Source: Isotricha intestinalis | Taxonomy: Eukaryota; Ciliophora; Litostomatea; Vestibuliferida; Isotrichidae | Assembly: GCA_023807065.1 (NCBI GenBank) | Contig: JAJJLU010000565.1 | Span: 1-31,319, forward strand | Direction of reading: 5' to 3' | Length of the DNA stretch: 31,319 nucleotides | Shown here: positions 18,309 to 27,256 of the stretch, one piece after another | How positions within the stretch are numbered: position 1 is the first letter of the stretch | How the letters are laid out: every line of letters starts with the position of its first letter | Made by a program: the position numbers and the translations under genes | Notes under the pieces: generated by a model | Seen by the model: the letters and a program-made list of their open reading frames with translations, nothing else | The model's database searches: none | What the model was told of the DNA's origin: nothing

Positions 18309-19115
18309 TTAATATTGATTTTCAATTAGTGATTTTTTTGCTAAAAAAGATAAACTTTCCATTAATTCTTTAATTTTTAAATTTTGAATATCTAATTTTT
18401 CTTTTTGTATTTTAATATGATTTTTAAATAAATCAAGAGTTAATTTTATTTTTTCTTTTTTATTAAATAATTCATTATTTAATCTATTATATTTTTTAAT
18501 TTCATCATTTATTTCCATAATTTCTTTTTCAATTAATGTTTTTTTATTATTTAAATTTTTACTTTCTTCATGTTTATATTCTATTTCTTTCTTCATATTA
18601 TATATTTCTTTTTTTAAATTTGGTATTAATAAATTAAAATAATAAGATTCTTGATTTGCTCTTTGAGAAAAATAATTTAATCTTTCATTTTCTTTAATAA
18701 TTCCTTTACTTAAATTCCTAAAATTTGTTTTTGAAATTCTATTTAATTTCTTTAAATTTTCTAATATATTTATATTATTTTTTAATTCATTTTTTTTATT
18801 TGTTTTTATAATAATATCATTTTTATTTTTTACATAAGCATTTTCTTTAATAACATTAATTAAATTTTCCATTGATTTAATATTATTATTATAATCTTTC
18901 ATTGTAGAATTATTTTTCATTGAAAAATAAGAAGATTTACTTCTACTTCTTTTTAAAGAATTAAAAGAACTATTTGAATTTAAATTATTATAACTCATAT
19001 TTTTTTTCATAAAAAAAGAACTTTGAGAATTAGTTCTTGAATAATTATTCAAATTATGATTTTTATCATTTAATAAATCTTCAATTTTTTTAAAATTATA
19101 TATTGGAATTGACAT
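18309..19115 (-). CDS. Coiled-coil protein, function unknown
   Basis: 268 aa. The first ~80 residues are Asn/Ser-rich with repeated aromatic-Ser spacing and an Arg/Ser patch (around 'KRSRSKSS', 55-62), as in phosphorylated disordered heads. Residues about 80-265 are almost all Lys/Glu/Asn/Leu with heptad-like spacing, consistent with one long coiled coil. The last helix ends 'LSFLAKKSL'. No family is recognised; it resembles cytoskeletal or basal-body coiled-coil proteins in general build only. Its ATG is 34 bp from the ATG of the Aurora-type kinase on the other strand, so the two probably share a promoter. A start at an internal Met (about 36 or 40) would lengthen that gap. The stop is TAA. 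Confidence 0.75.
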   Translation of the reverse strand: MSIPIYNFKKIEDLLNDKNHNLNNYSRTNSQSSFFMKKNMSYNNLNSNSSFNSLKRSRSKSSYFSMKNNSTMKDYNNNIKSMENLINVIKENAYVKNKNDIIIKTNKKNELKNNINILENLKKLNRISKTNFRNLSKGIIKENERLNYFSQRANQESYYFNLLIPNLKKEIYNMKKEIEYKHEESKNLNNKKTLIEKEIMEINDEIKKYNRLNNELFNKKEKIKLTLDLFKNHIKIQKEKLDIQNLKIKELMESLSFLAKKSLIENQY

Positions 19116-19149
19116 ATTTTAAACTTTTAATAATTAATTTTAAAAAAAA
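19116..19149. promoter_or_regulatory. 34-bp divergent start-to-start gap
   Basis: Only 34 bp of A/T separate the two start codons. Any promoter must overlap coding sequence, or the 5' leaders must be extremely short or mutually overlapping. Confidence 0.5.
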
Positions 19150-20859
19150 ATGGAATGTAATTTTTGTAAAAGGAAATATAATAAAGAATATGATTGTCAA
19201 TTATGTGATAATAAATTTTGTTCAAATATATGTATATTATCTCATTTTTCAATATTTCACTCAGAAAATTCTTCAAAAACTAATGATACATCAGTAAAAA
19301 ATATATTTAATGAAAAACTCCTAGAAAAAAAATTATCATCACTTCAAAATAATAATATTTTATCTCCATATATAACAAAAGGAATATATAATGAAGGAGA
19401 AATAATATTTGATGAGAAATATACATTAAAAAATTTTTTTAAACTAACTTCCAAAGGGAAAGATATAATTTTAGGCGCAGGAACATTTGGTCAAATTTTT
19501 TTAGCTCAAAATAGAATAGATAATAAATATTATGCAATAAAACATATGGATAAAAAAAAATTATCTCAATGTCTTCATAATTTAAATCCAATATATAATG
19601 AATTAGATATTCATTCAAGAATAACTCATAAAAATATAATAAAAGTAAAATACATAATAGAAACAAAAAAAAGTTTCGATATGGTTTTAGAATATGCAAA
19701 TACAGGAAGTTTATTTCATCATATAAGAAGAAAAAAAGGATTTGATGAGAAAAATGCATTTATGTATTTTATTCAAGTATGTAATGCAATATATTTTCTA
19801 CATAAAAATAATTTAATTCACAGAGATATAAAGCCAGAAAATATATTATTAGAAGATTACAAAAAAGTAAAATTATGTGATTTTGGTTGGACAGTAGAAT
19901 TATCTTCAAAACAAAGAAGTACTTATTGTGGTACTACTGAATATATGGCACCTGAGATTATTTCTTCTAATAATTATGATAAAAGTATTGATATTTGGAG
20001 CTTAGGTATTCTATTGTATGAATTAATTCATGGTTATTCTCCTTTCAGAGCTGTTGTCAAAAAAGGTAATGATAATGAAGTTATCTCTAATATAAAAAAA
20101 GGAATTGTTCAATTTCATAAAAATATAAGTAATGAATGTAAAGAATTAATTCTTTCTTTACTCGAAGAAAATTCTTCTAAAAGATTAAAAATTGAGCATG
20201 TCTTTCAAAGTAAATTTGTTAAAATGTTTCAAAAGGAAAAATTGTTTTTTCCTAAAGAAAATTTAAATTTTGATTGTTCTGAAAAAAAAAATCACCTTCA
20301 TACTAATCAAAGTAATAGTATAAATATTAATAATAATAAGAATAGTAATAATTTTTATTATAATACTCCAGAAAAATTAAATTATAATATTTGTAATTCA
20401 GTTAATAATGAAAATAAAGAAAATAATGAATTAAGTAATTTAAAAATGAAAATATTTAAAGAAAAGATTTTTAAAACTGAAAGAGGAAAAAAATTTGATT
20501 TTAATTTAAATAATGAAAATTTTGAAAATTATATAAATAATAATAATATACATTCAGATTTAAAAGAAAATATTATTCCTTTTATAAATTATAATAATAA
20601 TACAAATGAAGAAAAAAACAAAATAAAAAATAATAATGAAAATAAATTAATGAAAATAATAGAAAATAATATTAAAAAAGAAAGTAAAATTATAGAAAAT
20701 AATTTAAATAAAAAAGAAAATAATTTAATAAATATAATAGAAAATGAAAATTATGAAGAAGAAGAAGAAATTGATGAATTTATGATGACTCCAGTAAAAG
20801 ATATAATAGAAACAACAAATATTTGTCCAATAAAATTAATTTCAAATATTAAAAAATAA
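19150..20859 (+). CDS. Aurora-type kinase with N-terminal MYND/HIT-like zinc finger
   Basis: 569 aa. Residues 3-37 form a compact zinc-binding module C-x2-C-x9-C-x2-C-x4-C-x3-C-x3-H-x4-H (C3, C6, C16, C19, C24, C28, H32, H37), the HIT/MYND cross-brace spacing. The kinase domain (about 100-357) has GAGTFG (109-114), K131, E151, HRDIKPEN (224-231), and DFGW (244-247) followed by QRSTYCGTTEYMAPE, the Aurora activation-loop style with the phospho-Thr equivalent at T258, then D281. The long tail is Asn/Lys/Glu-rich (about 385-540) and ends in an acidic patch. All catalytic residues are intact. Auroras act on centrosomes, kinetochores and ciliary disassembly; the finger may target the kinase. The finger is encoded from the first codon, which fixes this start. 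The stop is TAA. Confidence 0.92.
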   Translation: MECNFCKRKYNKEYDCQLCDNKFCSNICILSHFSIFHSENSSKTNDTSVKNIFNEKLLEKKLSSLQNNNILSPYITKGIYNEGEIIFDEKYTLKNFFKLTSKGKDIILGAGTFGQIFLAQNRIDNKYYAIKHMDKKKLSQCLHNLNPIYNELDIHSRITHKNIIKVKYIIETKKSFDMVLEYANTGSLFHHIRRKKGFDEKNAFMYFIQVCNAIYFLHKNNLIHRDIKPENILLEDYKKVKLCDFGWTVELSSKQRSTYCGTTEYMAPEIISSNNYDKSIDIWSLGILLYELIHGYSPFRAVVKKGNDNEVISNIKKGIVQFHKNISNECKELILSLLEENSSKRLKIEHVFQSKFVKMFQKEKLFFPKENLNFDCSEKKNHLHTNQSNSININNNKNSNNFYYNTPEKLNYNICNSVNNENKENNELSNLKMKIFKEKIFKTERGKKFDFNLNNENFENYINNNNIHSDLKENIIPFINYNNNTNEEKNKIKNNNENKLMKIIENNIKKESKIIENNLNKKENNLINIIENENYEEEEEIDEFMMTPVKDIIETTNICPIKLISNIKK

Positions 20860-21101
20860 TAGAAAAATAAAAGGTAATTTGTAAAAAAGTAAAAAAAACA
20901 TTTAAATTTAATTATTATTTTTACATATAATTTTTTATTTTATTTTTTTCCACATAAAGAAATGTATATTTAAAAAATATATATATAAGAGTTTTTTAAC
21001 TTTAAAAATAAATATTTTTATAATGGGTTTAATCAAATATAATAAAACAGTAAAATATAATATTTTATATTATTTGACAATTAAAAATAATTATAAAAGA
21101 A
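20860..21101. other. Spacer downstream of Aurora-type gene
   Basis: AT-rich non-coding sequence between the kinase stop and the decayed locus. Nothing supported. Confidence 0.5.
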
Positions 21102-21893
21102 ATGGAAAATAAATTTAATAAAGATAATACGATTTCATCAAAAGAAAACTTAAAAGAAAACATACAATCGAAAATCTCCTTATCAAAAGGGGAAAATAAT
21201 TTCCATAAAGATTGCATAAAATGTTTAATAAACTGTTCAAATTTTATATTAAAATAATGATAAAGAATAAAATATTGAATATTGTTTTAATAAAAACTAT
21301 AATACATTTTACTATAATAATTCCTCAGTTCATCAATAATACATTTAATTAAAAAAAAAAGAAGATTTTAATAAAATAATAAATAGAGAAACTTTATTAA
21401 ATTTAATAGAAAAGAAAGTAAATGAAGAAGAAGATAAATTATTAAATAAAAGAATAAATTTTCCAATAGCAAATATTATAAAAGAAAATAAGATTATTAT
21501 ATGGGAAAATCCAATAATTTTATTATCAAATAATAATACTTCTTCAATTTTAATTGAATTAACTTAAATTCAGACAATAATTTTTTTAAAGAAATAAATA
21601 AAAATTCCTTTGATAAAGAAATATTATATAATTTAAATGGTATTGTTCATAATAATATAACTTTATTAAAAAATGATATTGTATTTTCAATAGAATCAAA
21701 CAATTTAATTAAATCAATTCAATTTATACTTGATGATTATAATGGAAATAATTTTAAAAAGAATATGATTTTTTTCTTTTGTAATTCTGTAAAATAAGTT
21801 GAAGATTTTTTATATATTTTAAACAATTCTTCAATAAATTTCTATTCTTATTCTTCTTATTATGAATTTTATATTAGAAATAAAAATTGGTAA
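21102..21893 (+). pseudogene. Decayed protein gene with several stops and frameshifts
   Basis: Coding-like sequence switches frame. An ATG at 21102 opens 51 codons to TAA at 21255. Asn/Tyr-rich coding-like text then continues in the next frame with TAA at 21268, 21337 and 21346. A 72-codon block follows (21349-21567, 'Lys-Glu-Asp-Phe-Asn ... Ile-Leu-Ile-Glu-Leu'). A frame change at about 21564 leads to a further long block to TAA 21795, which is again followed in frame by 31 sense codons to TAA 21891. The composition matches the real genes here, not the spacers. I found no GT...AG segment that would repair the 21564 shift. It is most likely a dead gene, plus strand, of roughly 260 codons. Sequencing errors in homopolymers or recoding are the alternatives. 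No family recognised. Confidence 0.6.
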
Positions 21894-22520
21894 AGTTAGT
21901 ATCATATTTATTTACAAATTATTATTGCAATTATTATATAATTTATTAAATATTGCCACAATTATAATATTCAATAATTATATAATTAACAAATAAAATA
22001 TAAATGAAAATAAATGTTTTTTTAATTTTGATATTTTAGTTTGAGGATAATATCCAATTATTAATTTTTTGATATAATAATATTTTTACTTTTAATATTC
22101 GAAAATACTAAATTCTTTTAATAATTTATAATCACTTTCTTTGAATTAGAAGTTCGCTACGTTTTCCTTATCTTATTGTATTTTTTAATTATTTTAATAA
22201 ATATGAATAAAAAAATAAAGCTTTTCTTAACTTATATATTTTTTTCTTTAATTATTTAAATATATTTAATATAAATTAATTAATTAATTAACTATTTCAC
22301 ATTATATAAATTTATTAAGTATACTTTTTTCTTAGTTTTTATAATTAAAAATGTTCTAAATGAAATCCAAATGTTTCCTTTGTTATCTGTGACAAAAATT
22401 TTCAATTTAAAAAAAAAATATTCTTTTCAAAAAAAAAGATATTCTTTTCAAAAATTCAAAAAAAAAAAAAATAAAATTTAATTTTTATAGAGAAACTATT
22501 TTTAAATTAAAATAATCATT
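21894..22520. other. Intergenic, 627 bp, with one coding-like fragment
   Basis: This is mostly A/T spacer. At 22125-22259 a plus-strand frame of 44 codons without a leading ATG encodes a hydrophobic, membrane-segment-like stretch with unusually varied codons (including CGC and TAC). It may be another remnant of the decayed locus upstream, with which it shares reading frame. A (TTAA)n run lies around 22271-22292. A 15-bp direct repeat at 22418 and 22439 lies just before the next gene. Confidence 0.4.
22418..22453. repeat. Direct repeat atattcttttcaaaa, 21-bp period
   Basis: Two exact copies of a 15-bp unit at 22418-22432 and 22439-22453, about 70 bp upstream of the start at 22521. It could be a small tandem duplication or a regulatory repeat; no function is shown by the sequence. 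Confidence 0.5.
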
Positions 22521-23558
22521 ATGAGTATAGAACAATTATGGTGTAAAGAATGCAAAGCAATCTTTGACAATATAGAAGAATATAATAAATTTCATAATAA
22601 ACCAAGTGTAAAAGTGTTTGGTCAAAAACATTCTTATATATCATCAAAGAATAATAATTTTGAATTATTATTACAATTAATAGACAAAAACACTGAACTA
22701 ATAAATCAAATAAACATTCAAAATTCAAAAATGGAAATTTTATCTCAGAGAATAAATTTTTTAGAAGATTCCTTTAGAGATTTTTTTTTTGAATGTAATA
22801 TTTCATTAAATATAAAGAATAAAGGAATAGGAATTTGTTATTTAAATTATTTACCAAAATCAATAAATTTTAAAATAGAATATACTGGAAGTTTATTAGA
22901 AACAAAAGGAGATTTTTTGATAACAATAAATTTTCCACTTCCAAAAGCTTCATTATCTTTATCTTCAATTGAAAAATTTCAAGGATGTAAAATTCCTTTA
23001 TATTTAATGAATACGTCAGAACAAGAAACAATAATGTATCATAATTATTCTACCTTTGTTGAACAAAAAAACAATGAAACTTATATTAAACTTAGAAAAA
23101 ATTATTCTACTAAAGGAAAATGGGAAAAAGATACTTATGATACAAAATGTAATTTTATTATTGTCGGTAATTTATCTTTTAATACTTTATTCATTGATTA
23201 TAGTAAAAGTTGTTATCTTTATGAATTAAGAAATAAAAAATTCTTATGTTATAATCCTTTACAAGGGAATTTTATTTTTGTTGATAATTATAATAATGAA
23301 GATTGTAAATTAAACTTAGTAATTCAAGGAAATGAAATTTCAATCAAAGGAAGAACTGGGAAACTTTTTTCTAATTTTGATAAATTAAATAATACTTCTT
23401 CGAATGAACAAAATTCTTTATTAAATATTATTTTTTATAATAGAATGTTTGGATTAGTTTCTATATATAAACAAGGTTCATTTTTAACATGTTTAGATGA
23501 TGGTTCAGTTAATTCAACAAATGAAGAAAATTATATGATAATAACAAATACTTTATAA
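22521..23558 (+). CDS. Zinc-finger-like N-terminus with beta-rich body, unknown
   Basis: 345 aa. C8, C11, H25 and H37 could bind one zinc. Residues about 48-85 form a leucine/isoleucine-spaced coiled coil. The rest is beta-strand-rich with alternating hydrophobics. The last ~120 residues (about 225-340) show repeats of the style 'x-I-x-G-x-x-G-K-L-F-S' and 'G-L-V-S-I-Y-x-x-G-S-F-L-T-C-L-D-D-G', reminiscent of fascin- or ricin-type beta-trefoil repeats. That is a guess from pattern. No catalytic motif seen. It is preceded by a decayed locus and converges on the RING/Sel1 gene with 145 bp between stops. The stop is TAA. Confidence 0.75.
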   Translation: MSIEQLWCKECKAIFDNIEEYNKFHNKPSVKVFGQKHSYISSKNNNFELLLQLIDKNTELINQINIQNSKMEILSQRINFLEDSFRDFFFECNISLNIKNKGIGICYLNYLPKSINFKIEYTGSLLETKGDFLITINFPLPKASLSLSSIEKFQGCKIPLYLMNTSEQETIMYHNYSTFVEQKNNETYIKLRKNYSTKGKWEKDTYDTKCNFIIVGNLSFNTLFIDYSKSCYLYELRNKKFLCYNPLQGNFIFVDNYNNEDCKLNLVIQGNEISIKGRTGKLFSNFDKLNNTSSNEQNSLLNIIFYNRMFGLVSIYKQGSFLTCLDDGSVNSTNEENYMIITNTL

Positions 23559-23703
23559 AATAAAAGATTTTATTTTTACAAGAATTCTTTTTAAAATCAA
23601 AAAAAAAATTTATTTTTTTTTATTCTTTAAATTTACATAAACTATTTTATATTACTATGGAATAAAATAAATGCAATACAATTAAAAAATATGAAATTTT
23701 TAT

Positions 23704-25512
23704 TTATTTAATATTAGCTATACAAAGAATTTTTCCTCTACAAATAGGACATTTATGTTCATTTTGAAAATAATAAACACAAGAATAACAAAAAACATGT
23801 TTACAAGGGCAAATAATAGAATCAGGTTTTTTATCATAACAAATACAACAAATTTGTTCATTAAATTTAGATTTAATTTCAACTTTATCAATATTATCAA
23901 TATTTTCATTAATTAAAATTTTAATAGCTTCATCTCTACAATAAATTTCAAGAAAATTATAAAATATATTAATATTCTTAACTTTATTAAATATATGTAA
24001 AGCTAAAGATTTATCTTTTTCATATCCTATTCCATCATAATATAATTTTCCAAAAACATAATATTCAAAACTATTATCTACATTTAATCCATTTTCTAAA
24101 AAAAAATTACAAAAATCTTTTCCTTTATTTAAAAATTCTTCTTCTGTTATTTTATTCTTTTGTTTTAATATTTCTTTTCCTCTAAATAGAAAATATGCGT
24201 CTAAAAAAATTTCATTTTTATAATTATCCTTTTCCATATTTTTTTTAAAAAATTCATTTGCTTTATTTATATCTCTTTTAAAAATATCTAAAAAATATAT
24301 TAAACCTATTATTCTTTCACAAGGGACTTTATCATCAAAAGTTTTTTCTCTAAATTCTTTCATTTTTTCATGAGAAAGAAAATAAATAAAATTATATATT
24401 TCTTTAACATATTTTAAATAATCGTGACAAATTTTTTGAGGAAATTTACTTTTTTCTTTTAATAAACCATAAATAAAAATAAATTCAGAAACACCATCAT
24501 AATCACAAGCAATTAAATCTAAAAGACAATTTAATAAATTTGAAGCTTTATTATAATCAGTTAAAAAAATATTAAAATTATAATTATTATGTATTGTATT
24601 TAATAAAGCATGATAATAACTTTCTCTTGAAAAATGGAATTCATAATTTAAAGACTGTTTAAATATATCTAAAATATCTTCATTATATAAACCATTATTA
24701 TTTCTTAAAAGATCCATTCCATAATCATAATAATATTCATATATTTTATTATCTAATATTTTATTGTAGAATTCTCTTATTTCAGATTTTAAAAAAATTT
24801 CACTTGATAGATTTTTATATTGAAAATAAATTCCTTTACTCATTACTTGATAATATAAATTATTTTCTTGATTTTGAATAGTTAATTTTTTTAATTCTTT
24901 TAAATTTTCAATTTGATATTCTTCATCATCAATAATAGAAAGTTTAAAAACTTGTTTAATGAAAATATATTCATTTTCACTTAATTTAAATTCATCTTTA
25001 TTATTATCTAAATAATCTAAAAATTCACAATGTTTTTCACAATTTGGGTCTTCAATATCTAAAATTCCTATAATTTCTTCTAATAAATCTATTCTATTAA
25101 ATATTTTTTTATCATATTCACATAAATAATTCGGTGCATATGCTAAACATTTTAATAAATAAAATTTTTCTAAATTTCTATCAAGTTTAACACAAAATTT
25201 TTCATATTCTAATAAATAAATTATATGCATTTTATATAAACAAAAAAAATCATTTTTATCTGAAAATTCTTTATATATTGAAAATGCTTTTTTAAGATCT
25301 ATTTTATTATTATTTGAACCATATTCATATTCTATTCCTTTTAAAAAATTCTTTGATGCATATTTATTTCTATTTTTTTCAAAAATTTTTGTTAATTCTG
25401 GTCCTAAAGGTCTTATTAATAAATCTCTATAATTAATTAATTTAACATGTCCTTTTAATTCTTCTATTAAAACTGGGTCATCATCAAATATTTTATTTTG
25501 AGATTTATCCAT
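23704..25512 (-). CDS. Sel1/TPR-like repeat protein with C-terminal RING
   Basis: 602 aa. The body (about 50-540) is all-helical with aromatic/Leu-rich repeats. At least one resembles a Sel1 repeat ('F-G-K-L-Y-Y-D-G-I-G-x-x-x-D-x-x-x-A-L-x-I-F', about residues 505-527), and one near the N-terminus is similar ('G-I-E-Y-E-Y-G...D-L-K-K-A-F-x-I-Y'). The last 48 residues hold a C3HC4 RING (C555, C558, C570, H572, C575, C578, C588, C591) with the CxHxFCxxC core. Such a layout suggests an E3 ubiquitin ligase in which solenoid repeats pick the substrate. No transmembrane helix is obvious, unlike ERAD Hrd1/Hrd3. The stop is TAA, a few residues after the RING. Confidence 0.88.
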   Translation of the reverse strand: MDKSQNKIFDDDPVLIEELKGHVKLINYRDLLIRPLGPELTKIFEKNRNKYASKNFLKGIEYEYGSNNNKIDLKKAFSIYKEFSDKNDFFCLYKMHIIYLLEYEKFCVKLDRNLEKFYLLKCLAYAPNYLCEYDKKIFNRIDLLEEIIGILDIEDPNCEKHCEFLDYLDNNKDEFKLSENEYIFIKQVFKLSIIDDEEYQIENLKELKKLTIQNQENNLYYQVMSKGIYFQYKNLSSEIFLKSEIREFYNKILDNKIYEYYYDYGMDLLRNNNGLYNEDILDIFKQSLNYEFHFSRESYYHALLNTIHNNYNFNIFLTDYNKASNLLNCLLDLIACDYDGVSEFIFIYGLLKEKSKFPQKICHDYLKYVKEIYNFIYFLSHEKMKEFREKTFDDKVPCERIIGLIYFLDIFKRDINKANEFFKKNMEKDNYKNEIFLDAYFLFRGKEILKQKNKITEEEFLNKGKDFCNFFLENGLNVDNSFEYYVFGKLYYDGIGYEKDKSLALHIFNKVKNINIFYNFLEIYCRDEAIKILINENIDNIDKVEIKSKFNEQICCICYDKKPDSIICPCKHVFCYSCVYYFQNEHKCPICRGKILCIANIK

Positions 25513-25753
25513 TTTTGATTATTTTGTTTTTTTCATTTTTTAAAAATTTAGGCATATAAAATATTTTATATTATATAAAAAATTAAATATTATATAAATA
25601 TTCATATAATATTTGTAGAAATAACAATTGTTAATCTTATAAGTATATTTATAAATTACAACAAATAACACTTTTTAAATTTGTGATTATAATATTATAA
25701 AAATGTTTCTTTTAAAAATTAATTTTTCTAAAATATTTATATTTAACAATAAA

Positions 25754-27256
25754 TCAATTGAATATATTACATTTTTTTTCAGTATTTATTGATTGATAAG
25801 ATTGTAATATCATAGGAATAAGAAAATCAATACTCATTAATCTTTCATAAATATTTTTATATAAATTATATGATTGAAATTTTTTCGAACATTTACACTT
25901 TATATTAGGATAAATAAAATAACAAAAATAAAAGAATAAAGTTTTCCTATGCTTTTCAAACTGTTCAATTATTTTTAAATGTTCATTTTTTATTTCCATC
26001 ATTTCTAAAATATGATTTTTAATATCTACATTAAATAAAGTACAAAAATGAGTATTTTCAAGAATTTTAGTTTTTAAAGGAATACTAGAAACACTACATC
26101 TATTTTGTATTTTTAAAATTTTTTGATTACTAAAATCACTATTTTTTGAATTTAGATTATTAAGAGATTTACAATTACTAGAAACAAAAGTTCCTCCAAT
26201 TCCAATATTAAAACTTTTTTGAACAAAATTATGTGAAATAAAAGCAAATATAGTAGAAATTATATCAAAAATACCTCCAATATTACTTAAAACATCTTGT
26301 AATTTAATATATGCTCTAATATATTCTGTTTTTAAATCATGACATGAAAAATTTATTTCTAATAATGTTTTATCAGAATAATAATTTTGCGTTTCTTTTT
26401 CTACAAAGTCAAAATGAGTATGATGATATTGAAATAAATCAAATTTTTTATTATCATTTAACATTAATCCATTATCAGTATTATAAATTGCTTTATCAAA
26501 AAAATAATAATATCTTTTAACATGTTCTAAAGTAATTGAAAAAGTATCAGAGTTTAAACCTGTTGTTATTGGATTTTTAACATTAAAATGATTTGCATTT
26601 TGAGAAATATAAAATAAAGCAATAAATGAATTTTCTAAATAATCATCAATTTCTTTTGAACTTTTACATATATTATTATTTGAAGTTGAATTTTCACATC
26701 TTATTAAATGAAGTTCTAATACTTCATATCCTTTAACTTGATCACCATGTCTTCCTTTAATAGTTAAATTTTGATTTGGTTTAACACATAAATTTATATT
26801 ATATTCATATTGTTCAAATAAAGATGTATAATTATTAAAAGAATTTAAAGTACATTTTTCTATTTCAATTGGAATTGAAGTTCTTTCTAATATTGAATAA
26901 CCAGAATTGTCTTTTGTTGGAGTATAAATATTTCTATCTAATCTAAATGTAACATATGAATTATCTATTTCAATTGGTTTTTCATAATTATATAATCCAA
27001 ACATAAAAGGATAATCTGAGAAATTTATTTCTATATTATTTTCTGAATAAATATAATTTGTTACTAAAGTAAAATTTGATTTGTTTATTATTTCTAATAT
27101 GTAAAAAAATGATATTGTTGATATTAGGGATATTGACATTAAACTAAATATTATTCCACATATTGTGCTATATTCTGTTTCTTGTTTATAACGAAGAGGA
27201 AATTTAAACCCGTATATATCAAAATTTTTTAAAACATTAAAAATAAATGTTCCCAT
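25754..27256 (-). CDS. Two-helix membrane protein of ciliate type
   Basis: 500 aa. The N-terminus has 'N-F-D-I-Y-G-x-x-x-x-L-R-Y-x-x-x-x-x-Y-x-T-I-C-G' leading into transmembrane helix 1 (about 32-55). A large lumenal/extracellular domain follows, with Cys at 135, 157, 187 and 197 and the segment 'C-K-S-S-K-E-I-D-D-Y-L-E-N-S' (197-210). Near 318-345, 'K-L-Q-D-V-L-S-N-I-G-G-I-F-D-I-I-S-T' forms transmembrane helix 2, and a ~150-residue cytosolic tail follows. I associate this combination (a 'YxTxxGG'-like motif before TM1, paired cysteines, 'LQDVLxxIGGI' before TM2) with a large expanded family of uncharacterised ciliate membrane proteins. No enzymatic motif. The function is unknown; sensing or surface roles are possible. 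The stop is TGA. Confidence 0.85.
   Translation of the reverse strand: MGTFIFNVLKNFDIYGFKFPLRYKQETEYSTICGIIFSLMSISLISTISFFYILEIINKSNFTLVTNYIYSENNIEINFSDYPFMFGLYNYEKPIEIDNSYVTFRLDRNIYTPTKDNSGYSILERTSIPIEIEKCTLNSFNNYTSLFEQYEYNINLCVKPNQNLTIKGRHGDQVKGYEVLELHLIRCENSTSNNNICKSSKEIDDYLENSFIALFYISQNANHFNVKNPITTGLNSDTFSITLEHVKRYYYFFDKAIYNTDNGLMLNDNKKFDLFQYHHTHFDFVEKETQNYYSDKTLLEINFSCHDLKTEYIRAYIKLQDVLSNIGGIFDIISTIFAFISHNFVQKSFNIGIGGTFVSSNCKSLNNLNSKNSDFSNQKILKIQNRCSVSSIPLKTKILENTHFCTLFNVDIKNHILEMMEIKNEHLKIIEQFEKHRKTLFFYFCYFIYPNIKCKCSKKFQSYNLYKNIYERLMSIDFLIPMILQSYQSINTEKKCNIFN

Noticed and set aside
21252..21257. Euplotes-style AAA-TAA +1 programmed frameshift
   Set aside because: The +1 frame does continue coding-like, but meets further TAA stops within 5 codons, and the later frame change at about 21564 has the wrong direction and no AAA-TAA.
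21900..22000. Near-palindromic aattatataatt-type sequences
   Set aside because: Imperfect and expected by chance at this AT content.
22140..22190. tRNA-like gttcg stretch near 22152
   Set aside because: The flanks do not form acceptor or anticodon stems, and no A-box is present. No tRNA was found anywhere in the window.
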